Shown: piece by piece, positions 1 through 8,495 of the stretch
How the letters are laid out: the number at the start of each line of letters is the position of its first letter
How positions within the stretch are numbered: position 1 is the stretch's first letter
Translations under genes and position numbers: made by a program
Assembly: GCA_016745035.1 (NCBI GenBank)
Contig: JADGDE010000001.1
Coordinates: 658,507-722,506, forward strand
Direction: 5' to 3'
From: Thiotrichales bacterium
GTDB lineage: Bacteria; Pseudomonadota; Gammaproteobacteria; Beggiatoales; Beggiatoaceae
DNA length: 64,000 nt
Notes under the pieces: model-generated
The model's database searches: none
What the model was told of the DNA's origin: nothing
The model's input: the letters and a program-made list of their open reading frames with translations, nothing else

Positions 1-1
1 C

Positions 2-1834
2 TTAACCATGGTGTTATTTGTCACCGAATGGTTGCGCGTCGATATGACCGCTGTCAGCATCATGGTCTTGCTTGGGCTATTGAGTTATTTTTGGGGCGAT
101 ATTAGCGGCAACACCGACGTGATTTTAGTGCCGATGGAGCAACTCTTTAGCGGCTTTTCCAGTAATGCAGTGATGTCCATTATCGCGGTGATGATTATTG
201 GTGCTGGCTTGGATAAAAGCGGCATCATGACCCAAGTCGCAGCCAAACTCCTCAAAGTCAGCGGTAACACCGAAAAACGCGTGATTCCAATCATCTCCGG
301 TACGGTCGCTTTTATTTCCAGTTTTATGCAAAACATCGGCGCGGCGGCTTTATTCCTTCCTGTAGTCAACCGTATTTCCAACAGCTCTGGCATCCCCATG
401 TCGCGCTTATTAATGCCGATGGGCTTTTGTGCCATTTTGGGCGGCACGATGACCATGATTGGCTCTAGTCCTTTAATTTTACTTAATGACTTAATTTTAA
501 CTTCGAATCAAAGCCTGCCTGAGGGCATGGAAAAGATGGAAACCTTTGGGCTGTTTGATGTTAGCCCGATTGGGATTTTATTGGTAATCACAGGGATTGC
601 TTATTTTATTATCGCCGGGCGCTGGGTCTTGCCTAGCAATAAAACGCTGGCAGAAGAAGGCACTGATGCCACTGATTATTTGCGTAAACTCTACCGGGTT
701 GAGGGCAAAGAATTTGAAATATTTATTCCCGAAAATAGCCCAATGGCGGGAAAACAAATTGATGCCTTTGAACATGCCGCCGACCATGCGATTCGCGTGA
801 TTGCCGCTTGTCGTGAAGGGGATAATTGTATTGCCCCTAATCATGATATGAAACTTAAAGGCGGCAGCCGAGCGGTGTTTTTAGGGATGCCTGCCCAAGT
901 CAAAAGCTTTGCCCGTGAAAATGGCTTAGAGGTACGGCCTCAGCTAGAGCGCTTCGCTGATGTTTTAGTCGCCAGTAAAGCCGGGATTGCCGAAATCGTC
1001 ATTCCCCCCGCCTCGGATTTAATCGGCAAAAGCCTCTTAGAAATTCGGATGCGTAAAGCTTATGGGCTTAATGTTTTAAGTGTCTATCGTCAAAGCGAAA
1101 CTTATTCCGAGGGTGACGATTTACGTTCTTTAGAACTCAAAGCTGGAGATACCATCGCTGTCCACACCACATGGGAAGACCTAGCGCACTGTAGCACCTT
1201 GGATCGCGATTTCACCGTCATCACCACCAATTATCCCCACGAAGAACTGCGCCCCCATAAAATCAAACACGCATTGGGCTTTTTTGCCCTTGCCTTGGTC
1301 TTGGTTTTATTTACCGATATGCGCTTATCACTGGCTTTATTTGTCGGCGCAGTCGGCATGATTGCCAGCGGTGTTTTAACTGTTGACGAGGCTTATCGCA
1401 AAGTCGGCTGGCAATCGGTATTTTTGCTTGCCAGTTTAATTCCCTTGGGTATCGCGGTCGAAAGTACCAACACGGCGGCGTGGATTGCTCAGCAAGTATT
1501 AATGTTGCTCGATGGCGTGTCTATTTGGGTCTTACAAGCGGCGATTGCCGTCTTGGCTACCGTCTTTACCTTGCTGATGTCCAATGTCGGCGCAACGGTG
1601 TTACTCGTGCCGCTGGCGGTGAATATTGCCCTTGGCGCAGGCGCTGACCCACGTATTTTTGCTCTGACTGTCGCCATTGCGACTTCTAATTCCTTTTTGA
1701 TTCCTACCCACCAAGTCAACGCGCTGATTATGGGGCCTGGGGGCTATAAAGTGAAAGATTTTGTCAAAGCAGGCGGGGTTATGACCGTGCTGTTTTTGGT
1801 TGTTGCCATCACAGGCTTAAATCTGGTCTTCTAA
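2..1834 (+). CDS. SLC13/DASS-type permease with two RCK_C domains (5' partial)
   Basis: Predicted inner-membrane sodium- or proton-coupled anion transporter (sulfate, dicarboxylate or similar). Numbering from the ATG at 8, hydrophobic helices fill about residues 10-215 and 420-608. The cytoplasmic middle (about 225-400) holds two TrkA-C/RCK_C-like modules, the usual arrangement in bacterial SLC13 proteins with a regulatory insert. The frame is open to the left edge of the window. The first visible residues already look like the second half of the first helix of this family, so the true start probably lies upstream and the gene is cut by the window. The substrate cannot be told from sequence. 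prfA follows after 13 bases on the same strand. Confidence 0.85.
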   Translation, partial: LTMVLFVTEWLRVDMTAVSIMVLLGLLSYFWGDISGNTDVILVPMEQLFSGFSSNAVMSIIAVMIIGAGLDKSGIMTQVAAKLLKVSGNTEKRVIPIISGTVAFISSFMQNIGAAALFLPVVNRISNSSGIPMSRLLMPMGFCAILGGTMTMIGSSPLILLNDLILTSNQSLPEGMEKMETFGLFDVSPIGILLVITGIAYFIIAGRWVLPSNKTLAEEGTDATDYLRKLYRVEGKEFEIFIPENSPMAGKQIDAFEHAADHAIRVIAACREGDNCIAPNHDMKLKGGSRAVFLGMPAQVKSFARENGLEVRPQLERFADVLVASKAGIAEIVIPPASDLIGKSLLEIRMRKAYGLNVLSVYRQSETYSEGDDLRSLELKAGDTIAVHTTWEDLAHCSTLDRDFTVITTNYPHEELRPHKIKHALGFFALALVLVLFTDMRLSLALFVGAVGMIASGVLTVDEAYRKVGWQSVFLLASLIPLGIAVESTNTAAWIAQQVLMLLDGVSIWVLQAAIAVLATVFTLLMSNVGATVLLVPLAVNIALGAGADPRIFALTVAIATSNSFLIPTHQVNALIMGPGGYKVKDFVKAGGVMTVLFLVVAITGLNLVF

Positions 1835-1847
1835 TACGGTAAGTTTG

Positions 1848-2936
1848 ATGAAAGCATCTATTCGACACAAATTACAACACCTCAGTGAGCGCCTACAAGA
1901 GCTAGATGCCTTGTTAGCCGACCCGGATGTAATCCGCGACAATAATCAATTTCGGCAATTGTCGATTGAATATGCCGACATCAATCCGGTGGTGAATAAT
2001 TATCAGGCTTTTTTACAAGCTGAAGAAGACCTTGCCAGCGCTGAGGAAATGAAAAAAGATCCTGACCCGGAAATGCGCGAAATGGCGCAAGAAGAATGGC
2101 AAAGTGCGACTAAGGAAATTGAGCAACTAAATACCGAATTGCAGGTCTTATTATTACCTAAAGACCCTGATGATGATTGCAATACCTTCCTTGAGGTGCG
2201 CGCAGGTACTGGTGGCGATGAGGCGGCGATTTTTGCCGGAGACTTATTCCGTATGTATGCCCGTTATGCTGAGAAAAAGAAATGGCAAATCGAGATTTTG
2301 AGCGAAAGCTTGGGCGAGCATGGCGGCTATAAAGAAATCATTAGCAAAATTTCTGGTGCAGGCGTGTATGCACATTTCAAATTTGAGTCCGGTGGTCATC
2401 GAGTACAACGCGTGCCAGAAACCGAAACCCAAGGGCGGATTCACACCTCAGCCTGTACCGTGGCGGTGATGCCCGAAGTTGAGGGCGTGGAAGAAATTGA
2501 AATCAATCCGTCAGATTTGAAAGTTGATACCTTCAGAGCCTCGGGCGCTGGGGGACAGCACGTCAACAAAACTGACTCAGCGATTCGGATTACCCATGTG
2601 CCCACCAATACGGTAGTCGAGTGTCAAGATGAGCGCTCCCAACACAAAAACCGCGCTCGGGCGATGTCTTTATTGCAAGCGCGCCTACTTAATGCCGAAC
2701 GGGAAAAACAACAAGCCGAACAAGCGGCGACCCGTAAAAGTTTGGTTGGCAGTGGCGACCGTTCCGAACGCATTCGGACGTACAATTACCCACAAGGACG
2801 CGTTACCGACCACCGCATCAACCTGACTTTATACAAACTTGAGGAAGTCATGGGTGATCAACTGGGTTTAGTCATTGACCCTTTGATTCGCGAATACCAA
2901 GCCGAACTGCTGGCGCAATTGCAAGAAAACCCTTAG
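1848..2936 (+). CDS. prfA: Peptide chain release factor 1
   Basis: Class I release factor that reads UAA/UAG in the ribosomal A site and triggers hydrolysis of peptidyl-tRNA. The 362-residue length fits the family. The GGQ catalytic motif is at residues 235-237, and the PxT codon-recognition tripeptide (here PET) is at 190-192. The ATG at 1848 is preferred over a TTG one codon earlier because the product then starts MKASIRHKL, as in other RF1 proteins. In many gammaproteobacteria prfA follows hemA and precedes prmC; here neither is adjacent. The last base of the TAG stop coincides with the first base of an inverted-repeat element that fills the downstream gap. Confidence 0.97.
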   Translation: MKASIRHKLQHLSERLQELDALLADPDVIRDNNQFRQLSIEYADINPVVNNYQAFLQAEEDLASAEEMKKDPDPEMREMAQEEWQSATKEIEQLNTELQVLLLPKDPDDDCNTFLEVRAGTGGDEAAIFAGDLFRMYARYAEKKKWQIEILSESLGEHGGYKEIISKISGAGVYAHFKFESGGHRVQRVPETETQGRIHTSACTVAVMPEVEGVEEIEINPSDLKVDTFRASGAGGQHVNKTDSAIRITHVPTNTVVECQDERSQHKNRARAMSLLQARLLNAEREKQQAEQAATRKSLVGSGDRSERIRTYNYPQGRVTDHRINLTLYKLEEVMGDQLGLVIDPLIREYQAELLAQLQENP

Positions 2937-3113
2937 AGTCTATGCGGAGTATGGGAGTCGTCGCGAAAATCAGATATTTTGAGGCTGTTTGCGGTTTTGT
3001 GAGGCGAACTTAACGATGAGTGAGTCGTTAAGAATCTTTTTTCTTGAATAAAAGCGCGGGATTAGACCAAAATAGCGGATTTGCAGCCGATTATTCATAT
3101 TTCGCATAGACTC
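2936..3113. mobile_element. MITE-like element with 11-bp terminal inverted repeats
   Basis: The ends are GAGTCTATGCG (2936-2946) and its exact reverse complement (3103-3113). The similarity extends imperfectly inward (GARTATG-type continuation). Both sides are flanked by TTA (2933-2935 and 3114-3116), a possible short target duplication. No coding sequence lies inside; there is a perfect 8-bp hairpin with a T-run. Only one copy is visible in this window, so membership of a mobile family is inferred from structure alone. Confidence 0.5.
3009..3042 (+). terminator. Intrinsic terminator downstream of prfA
   Basis: A perfect stem CTTAACGA/TCGTTAAG (3009-3016 and 3025-3032) has an 8-base loop and is followed by AATC and six T residues. 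It lies inside the inverted-repeat element, so the element appears to supply the transcription stop for prfA. Confidence 0.6.
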
Positions 3114-3119
3114 TTAAAT

Positions 3120-3200
3120 ATCTGATGTTACGCGCTTATTGTTTTTTTGCTTCATTATTCAACAATTGCCTGCATAGTGAAGCCTTTGCGTAACATCAGT
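3120..3200. mobile_element. ACTGATG-family MITE, short copy
   Basis: Inverted ends: left A(T)CTGATGTTACGC, right GCGTAACATCAGT. It is flanked by TAAAT on each side (3115-3119 and 3201-3205), a candidate 5-bp target duplication. It is internally shorter (81 bp) than the roughly 133-bp copies near 43.9 and 52.7 kb, and has the same orientation as the 52.7-kb copy, ending in GCCTTTGCGTAACATCAGT. It begins almost exactly where the preceding element ends, so the two elements sit in tandem. The rest of the gap, 3206-3348, shows only a 5-bp hairpin at 3227-3242 and a TATGCT -10-like hexamer at 3308-3313 ahead of the next gene. Confidence 0.7.
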
Positions 3201-3348
3201 TAAATATTTTCAAATAAAGATGGCAACGAGATAAACGTCTCGCTGTCATAACTCATCTTAAGCAGACAACCATTTGGCTTTTCAAACCAGTGCCTCATTG
3301 GCATTTTTATGCTAGAGTGAAACCCCTTTAACCGCGCTACCTAACGTT

Positions 3349-5154
3349 ATGGCAAAGAAAAGACCGCCTGCCCTTCTTCATGAAAAAAACCTAAGACTCA
3401 GCGATGTCTTAGATAAGCTGTTTGAACAAGGCTGGATTACGCTAAAACAAAAAAATTGGCTGCGGGGTAAGTCTGAGGAAAACCATCGCAATCACATTCA
3501 CCCACTGACAGCGATTGCCGAACTCGGTTGGATTAGCTCCGAAGCTTCAGCGCAAAAACTGACCATCGAGCGCCTGACCCGCTGGCTGGCTAAAACTTAC
3601 GATATGGAATACATCCATATCGACCCGTTAAAAACCGATTTTGCCGCTCTGACCCCCTTTGTCTCTTATGCCTATGCTTCACGGTTTAATATTTTGCCTG
3701 TGGCTGTCGATGATAAGCTTCTCACCATCGCCACTGCCCAGCCAGAAGTTAATGACTGGCAACAAGAGTTAGAAACGGTATTAAAAAAACAAATCAAAAC
3801 GGTGCTTGCCAGCCCGAAAGACATTGATCGCTATTTACATGATTTTTATGCCTTGCGGCGCTCAATTCAGGGTGCGGGCGATGATGATAAACTCAGAATT
3901 CGGATCAACAGTTTTGAGCAACTTTTGGAACTCGGCGGCGATACCGAAAACGAAGCGGGCGAGCAGCACATTGTTCAAATCGTTGATTGGCTGCTGCAAT
4001 ACGCTTTTGAACAGCGCGCCAGTGATATTCACATGGAACCCCGGCGTGAGCAAGGCAATATCCGTTTTCGTATTGATGGGCGTTTGCACTTAGTCCATGA
4101 TGTGCCGCCCAATGTCATGGCGGCGATGACCAGCCGCTTGAAACTACTCGGACGCTTAAACCTCGCCGAACGTCGCCGTCCGCAAGATGGACGGATTCGG
4201 ACTAAAGTCCCGGAAACCGATAAAACCGTAGAGCTGCGTTTATCGACCATGCCAACGGCGTTTGGGGAAAAACTGGTGATGCGGATTTTTGACCCTGAAG
4301 TCATTGTGAAGAATTTTGCTGCCTTAGGCTTTACCAAGCACGATACCGAAAATTGGCAAGAAATGGTCAAACGCCCGCATGGCGTGGTCTTGGTCACAGG
4401 GCCGACAGGTTCGGGTAAAACCAGCACCCTTTATTCGAGTTTGCGCAAAATTTATCAGCCCGAAATCAATATTTGCACCATCGAAGACCCGATTGAAATC
4501 GTCGATGAGCATTTTAATCAAATGCAAGTTCAGCATAATATTGATGTTGATTTTGCCACCGGGGTGCGGACGCTGTTACGTCAAGACCCAGATGTGATCA
4601 TGGTCGGTGAGATTCGGGACCAAGAAACCGCCGAGGTCTGTATTCAAGCCGCCCTCACTGGACATTTGGTACTCTCGACCTTACATACTAATGATTCGCC
4701 CTCGGCAGTTACCCGTTTGATTGATATTGGCGTGCCGCCGTATTTGATTAACGCCGCTGTGATTGGTATCTTAGCCCAGCGTTTAGTACGGACTTTATGC
4801 CCTGTGTGCAAAACTGCCGTTGCCCCTGACCCTGTGTTATGGGCGAGTTTAACCCAGCCACACAAACCGCCTTTGCCTGAAAAGGTCTATGAGCCAGTGG
4901 GCTGTGAAGAATGCCGTCACACGGGGTTTAAGGGGCGCATTGGCTTGTATGAAGTCATGCGCATGAGTCCTGAAATTGAAAAAATTATCGTCACCGGGGC
5001 GGATTTGGGGCAAATTCGTCATACCGCCTTAAAACAAGGACTGCGGCAATTACGCCTCAGTGGTGCGGGTAAAATTGCCGCTGGCGTTACCTCGTTTGAA
5101 GAAGTCCTAAGAATTGTTGCCCTTGATCACCACAGCTCGGAGCCTAGCACATGA
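3349..5154 (+). CDS. gspE: Type II secretion / type IV pilus assembly ATPase, GspE/PilB family
   Basis: Cytoplasmic hexameric ATPase that powers pseudopilus or pilus assembly. The 601-residue protein has an N-terminal T2SSE_N-like domain (about 60-170) and a catalytic domain with Walker A GPTGSGKT at 351-358. It also has an Asp box (IEDPIE), Walker B region (PDVIMVGEIRD, about 410-420) and His box (GHLVLSTLHTND). Four zinc-ligand cysteines are in CPVC (484-487) and CEEC (519-522), typical of GspE, PilB and MshE. The ATG at 3349 follows the repeat-filled gap. The gene overlaps the next gene by 4 bp (ATGA). A GspG-type pseudopilin (57.1 kb) and a GspL/GspM-like pair (49.5-51.7 kb) elsewhere in the window support a type II system, but PilB or MshE function cannot be excluded. 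Confidence 0.9.
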   Translation: MAKKRPPALLHEKNLRLSDVLDKLFEQGWITLKQKNWLRGKSEENHRNHIHPLTAIAELGWISSEASAQKLTIERLTRWLAKTYDMEYIHIDPLKTDFAALTPFVSYAYASRFNILPVAVDDKLLTIATAQPEVNDWQQELETVLKKQIKTVLASPKDIDRYLHDFYALRRSIQGAGDDDKLRIRINSFEQLLELGGDTENEAGEQHIVQIVDWLLQYAFEQRASDIHMEPRREQGNIRFRIDGRLHLVHDVPPNVMAAMTSRLKLLGRLNLAERRRPQDGRIRTKVPETDKTVELRLSTMPTAFGEKLVMRIFDPEVIVKNFAALGFTKHDTENWQEMVKRPHGVVLVTGPTGSGKTSTLYSSLRKIYQPEINICTIEDPIEIVDEHFNQMQVQHNIDVDFATGVRTLLRQDPDVIMVGEIRDQETAEVCIQAALTGHLVLSTLHTNDSPSAVTRLIDIGVPPYLINAAVIGILAQRLVRTLCPVCKTAVAPDPVLWASLTQPHKPPLPEKVYEPVGCEECRHTGFKGRIGLYEVMRMSPEIEKIIVTGADLGQIRHTALKQGLRQLRLSGAGKIAAGVTSFEEVLRIVALDHHSSEPST

Positions 5155-5918
5155 TAGATGATTTATTAAGTTACCAAGCCCCTGAAGACTTGCTTAGCGA
5201 TAAAGTGATTTTGGTCACTGGCGCGGGTTCGGGCATCGGTCGCAGCGCGGCTTTAAGTTTTGCCGAATATGGTGCAACCGTGGTTTTACTCGGGCGCACG
5301 ACCTCGAAACTCGAAGAAGTCTATGATGAAATCGAAGCCAAAGGCTATCCGCAAGCCGCGATTTACCCGCTGAACCTTGAGGGCGCGGTGCTAAAAGACT
5401 ACCAAGACATGGCCAATACCTTGGATGAGAATTTTGGCAGGCTTGATGGTCTACTCCACAATGCCGCCATTTTGGGCAGTCTCACGCCTTTATCTCAGTA
5501 CGATGCGCAGTTGTGGATGCAAGTTTTCCAAGTCAATTTCCACGCGCCCTATTTTATGACCCAAGCCTGTTTTGATTTGTTGCGCCAAGCCGATGCCCCG
5601 TCGGTGGTTTTCAGTAGCGACCAAGTCGGACGCGAAGGCAAAGCTTATTGGGGTGCGTATGCCGCTGCCAAGGCTGCGCAAGAAAACACCATGCAAATGT
5701 GGACAAAAGAAAGCATGGCAAATACCAATGTGCGTTTTAACAGCCTCGACCCCAGTGCGGTAAAAACCTTTATGCGCTCACGGGCTTATCCAATGGAAAA
5801 CCCAGAAAACTTATACTTACCCGAGCAAATTATGCCGGCGTATTTATATTTAATGGGACAAGATAGTCAGGCGCTTAACGGGCAGATGCTCAGTGTCAAA
5901 CCCCGTTCAGCAGCGTAG
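5151..5918 (+). CDS. YciK-family short-chain dehydrogenase/reductase
   Basis: Classical SDR fold, 255 residues, close in pattern to Escherichia coli YciK. The cofactor motif TGAGSGIG is at 23-30, the structural NAA at 104-106, the catalytic Ser at 155/156 (VVFSSDQVG), and the YxxxK pair at Tyr170/Lys174. The N-terminal leader (Y-x-x-x-x-D-L-L) and the GREGKAYWGAY segment are characteristic of the YciK group, whose physiological substrate is not established. It is translationally coupled to the upstream ATPase gene through an ATGA overlap, and its 3' end overlaps the next gene by 26 bp. Confidence 0.9.
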   Translation: MIDDLLSYQAPEDLLSDKVILVTGAGSGIGRSAALSFAEYGATVVLLGRTTSKLEEVYDEIEAKGYPQAAIYPLNLEGAVLKDYQDMANTLDENFGRLDGLLHNAAILGSLTPLSQYDAQLWMQVFQVNFHAPYFMTQACFDLLRQADAPSVVFSSDQVGREGKAYWGAYAAAKAAQENTMQMWTKESMANTNVRFNSLDPSAVKTFMRSRAYPMENPENLYLPEQIMPAYLYLMGQDSQALNGQMLSVKPRSAA

Positions 5919-6648
5919 TCAAGTTTGGGGGCTGGTGGTCTCTGCTGCCCTCATCGTAGTCTTGTGGCAACTGCCTTTTGGTCGCCACATCATTTACCCC
6001 TTTACGATTTTATCGACATGGTTTCATGAAATGAGCCACGGGCTGACCGCGTGGGCATTGGGGGCAGACTTTAAACAGCTAGAGCTGTACAAAACTGGTT
6101 CTGGGGTTGCACTTTATACCTATAGCGCACCTTTGTTATTTGGCAATATTGGTCACGCCTTGGTTGCCGCTGGTGGCCCTTTAGGTCCTGTGTTTGCTGG
6201 GGCTTTGTTTATTCGCATTGGCTATTATCCCCAATTGGTGCGCTGGAGTTTGTTTCTGTTTAGCACCTTATTATTGCTGTCGGTGATTTTCTGGGTGCGT
6301 ACGACCTTTGGCATTTTGATGATTCTGGCTATCGGTCTGGTGATAGGTTTTATTGCCGTGTTTTCAGCCCAGCATTGGCAACGTTTTGCCCTCCAGTTTT
6401 TAGGCGTACAAGCTTGTATTAGCAGCTATCAACGGCTAGATTATTTATTCACCTATGAAGTCACAATTGCAGGCAATGCCATGCTCTCAGACACCGGGCA
6501 AATGGAAAAATATTTAGGGCTACCGCATTGGTTTTGGGCTGTGATGATTATTCTCTTTTCCTTATGGCTGTTATTTATTAGCCTCAAAATGCCCCCTGTG
6601 CCTAAAAACCGCTTAACATCTGGGCATACCGATTCAGTGAGGCTGTGA
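5893..6648 (+). CDS. M50-type membrane metallopeptidase-like protein
   Basis: A 251-residue integral membrane protein with about five to six hydrophobic segments. The zinc-protease motif HEMSH is at 45-49, followed by a hydrophobic helix and a GGPLGP stretch near residue 97, as in the M50B-like family. Such proteins may cleave within or near the membrane. No PDZ domain is present and the substrate is unknown. The start is a GTG at 5893, 26 bp inside the end of the SDR gene; a co-translated cassette GspE-SDR-M50 is therefore likely. It ends 67 bp before the next gene, with a REP-like hairpin in between. Confidence 0.8.
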   Translation: MSNPVQQRSQVWGLVVSAALIVVLWQLPFGRHIIYPFTILSTWFHEMSHGLTAWALGADFKQLELYKTGSGVALYTYSAPLLFGNIGHALVAAGGPLGPVFAGALFIRIGYYPQLVRWSLFLFSTLLLLSVIFWVRTTFGILMILAIGLVIGFIAVFSAQHWQRFALQFLGVQACISSYQRLDYLFTYEVTIAGNAMLSDTGQMEKYLGLPHWFWAVMIILFSLWLLFISLKMPPVPKNRLTSGHTDSVRL

Positions 6649-6670
6649 GTCAAACTAATCATCGCCCCAA

Positions 6671-6695
6671 TGGCGCGGCTGAAGCCGCAGTTCCG
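6671..6695. repeat. REP-like palindrome (GCGGCT-GA-AGCCGC)
   Basis: The short hairpin GCGGCT/AGCCGC at 6675-6688 is embedded in TGGCGCGGCTGAAGCCGC, a type of dispersed intergenic palindrome common in sulfur-oxidising gammaproteobacteria. It lies between the M50 and glutamate synthase-related genes. Confidence 0.5.
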
Positions 6696-6715
6696 AACGC
6701 CAAGGAAATCCTATT

Positions 6716-8332
6716 ATGAACAAAACAGCCATTGCTAACTGGGGTGAGCTATCCCCATTAGAACCCCATTACGCCCTGCTCGCTGGGGTAGATTTGGTCA
6801 TTATTCGCTGGCAAGAGAGTGAGAAAGTCTCCGTGCTTTATGGGCGCTGTTTACACCGTGGGGCTTTGATGTCTGATGGACATATTGACGGCGATAATTT
6901 GATTTGTGGCTTGCATAACTGGGACTACAGCTATAAAACTGGCATCAGTGCCTACAATCCGAAAGAGCGGCTCAAACGCTTCAATGCCTGGTTAGAAGCA
7001 GGACAAGTGTGGGTAGATGCAGACGAAATTCAAACATGGGCTATAGATAATCCTCAAGCCTATAACCGCGAGCAATATCAAGGGCTGTATAAAGATTTAC
7101 ATGGCAGTGCCGAAGAACCACACACCACCTATATCCAACACCTTGCCGAGCATGGACTGAGCAAAGTTGGGCATCATGGACGTATGGATGCGATGGGAGT
7201 GCCTTTAGACAGCTTGCCGAAATGGGATGATATTCAAGTCTTAACCGCGCAACTGCACAAAGTCCCTTTATTAGATGATGAGGCAGTTAAAACCCAAGTT
7301 GTCATTGGTCCTAATGCTGCCAAACCCTTGGTATTAGAGCGTCCCTTGCTGGTTTCAGATATGAGTTTTGGTGCGCTGAGCGCCGAGGCAAAAATTGCTT
7401 TGTCCATGGGTGCTGAGCTAGCAGGTACGGGGATTTGTTCGGGAGAGGGCGGCATGTTGCCCGAAGAACAAGCAGAAAATCAGCGCTATATGTACGAGTT
7501 GGCATCGGCGCGTTTTGGTTTTTCTATGGACAACGTGCAGCAATGCCAAGCCTTCCATTTTAAATGTGGGCAAGGGGCTAAAACCGGCACAGGCGGGCAT
7601 TTACCTGCCGATAAAGTCAAAGGTAAAATTGCCGAGGTACGCGGTTTGGCAGAGGGAGAGGCGGCGATTTCTCCGGCGCGCTTCCCTGATTGGCTGCATG
7701 TTGATGATTACCGCCGTTTTGCCGCTGAAGTGCGCGAGGCGACAGGCGGGATTCCTATCGGGGTCAAACTCTCAGCCCAACACATCGAGCGCGATATTGA
7801 AGCGGCGCTACAAATCGGCGTTGATTATATTATTTTAGATGGACGTGGTGGCGGCACAGGGGCTGCGCCGTTATTATTCCGGGATAATATCTCCGTACCC
7901 ACCATTCCCGCTCTTGCCCGTGCGCGGCGCTACTTAGATAAACAAGGGCGCAATGATGTCTCCCTAATTATCACAGGCGGTTTGCGTTTGCCGAGTGACT
8001 TTATCAAAGCCCTTGCGCTAGGCGCAGATGCGATTGGTTTATCCAATTCAGCCATTCAAGCCATTGGCTGCTTAGGGATGCGCGCCTGCCATACCAATAA
8101 TTGCCCCGTTGGTATTGCCACCCAAAAAACCGAATTGCGTCAACGTCTGAAAATCGAAAAAGGCGCACAGCAGTTGAATAATTTTCTCAGCGCTAGCACT
8201 GAGTTGATGCAAGTGATGGCGCGTGCTTGTGGACACAGCGATTTAAATCAATTCTGTCTAGATGATTTGACCACATGGCAACGGGAAATGAGCCATTTAA
8301 CCGGCATTGCTTATGGCGGGGTGTTTGATTAG
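6716..8332 (+). CDS. Rieske [2Fe-2S] domain fused to glutamate synthase-type FMN domain
   Basis: A 538-residue fusion. The N-terminus is a Rieske ferredoxin-like domain with ligands C45-x-H47 and C64-x-x-H67. From about residue 190 to the end is a glutamate synthase (GltS) TIM-barrel FMN domain, with SDMSFGALS, a GEGG segment, GRGGGTGAAP and the cysteine cluster CHTNNCPVG that in GltS binds a 3Fe-4S centre. No glutaminase (class II amidotransferase) domain is present, so it is not a stand-alone glutamate synthase. The Rieske domain may feed electrons to the flavin; the substrate is unknown. It is the last gene before the giant surface-protein gene. Confidence 0.85.
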   Translation: MNKTAIANWGELSPLEPHYALLAGVDLVIIRWQESEKVSVLYGRCLHRGALMSDGHIDGDNLICGLHNWDYSYKTGISAYNPKERLKRFNAWLEAGQVWVDADEIQTWAIDNPQAYNREQYQGLYKDLHGSAEEPHTTYIQHLAEHGLSKVGHHGRMDAMGVPLDSLPKWDDIQVLTAQLHKVPLLDDEAVKTQVVIGPNAAKPLVLERPLLVSDMSFGALSAEAKIALSMGAELAGTGICSGEGGMLPEEQAENQRYMYELASARFGFSMDNVQQCQAFHFKCGQGAKTGTGGHLPADKVKGKIAEVRGLAEGEAAISPARFPDWLHVDDYRRFAAEVREATGGIPIGVKLSAQHIERDIEAALQIGVDYIILDGRGGGTGAAPLLFRDNISVPTIPALARARRYLDKQGRNDVSLIITGGLRLPSDFIKALALGADAIGLSNSAIQAIGCLGMRACHTNNCPVGIATQKTELRQRLKIEKGAQQLNNFLSASTELMQVMARACGHSDLNQFCLDDLTTWQREMSHLTGIAYGGVFD

Positions 8333-8350
8333 CTCTTAGGCTATAAAAAA

Positions 8351-8370
8351 AGCCTTTGCGTCACATCAGT
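8351..8370 (+). repeat. Remnant of ACTGATG-family MITE (right end only)
   Basis: The sequence AGCCTTTGCGTCACATCAGT matches the right end of the other copies with one change. No left end is visible upstream, so this is a truncated relic in the 163-bp gap before the giant gene. Confidence 0.55.
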
Positions 8371-8434
8371 CAGCAAGATTTATATAGTGAGTAAATTCAA
8401 GAAAAGTAACATAAAAAGATTATTTTATTAGCAA

Positions 8435-8463
8435 TTGATTTCTGATACTCTGTGCGGATTAAT
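8435..8463 (+). promoter_or_regulatory. Possible sigma-70 promoter of the giant gene
   Basis: TTGATT (8435-8440) and ATTAAT (8458-8463) are separated by 17 bp, 32 bp upstream of the ATG at 8496. Both boxes match consensus at four of six positions. A weak AGGGTAGG ribosome-binding stretch precedes the start. Confidence 0.3.
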
Positions 8464-8495
8464 GGCTCAAACGGTATCAGGGTAGGCAAATCTTT

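Noticed and set aside
4029..4427. 132-codon open frame opposite the GspE ATPase gene
   Set aside because: It is a shadow of a highly conserved coding region and its translation shows no domain.
8333..8360. GGCT-ATAAAAAA-AGCC as a terminator after the Rieske-GltS gene
   Set aside because: The stem is only four base pairs and part of it belongs to a MITE remnant, with no T-run after it.
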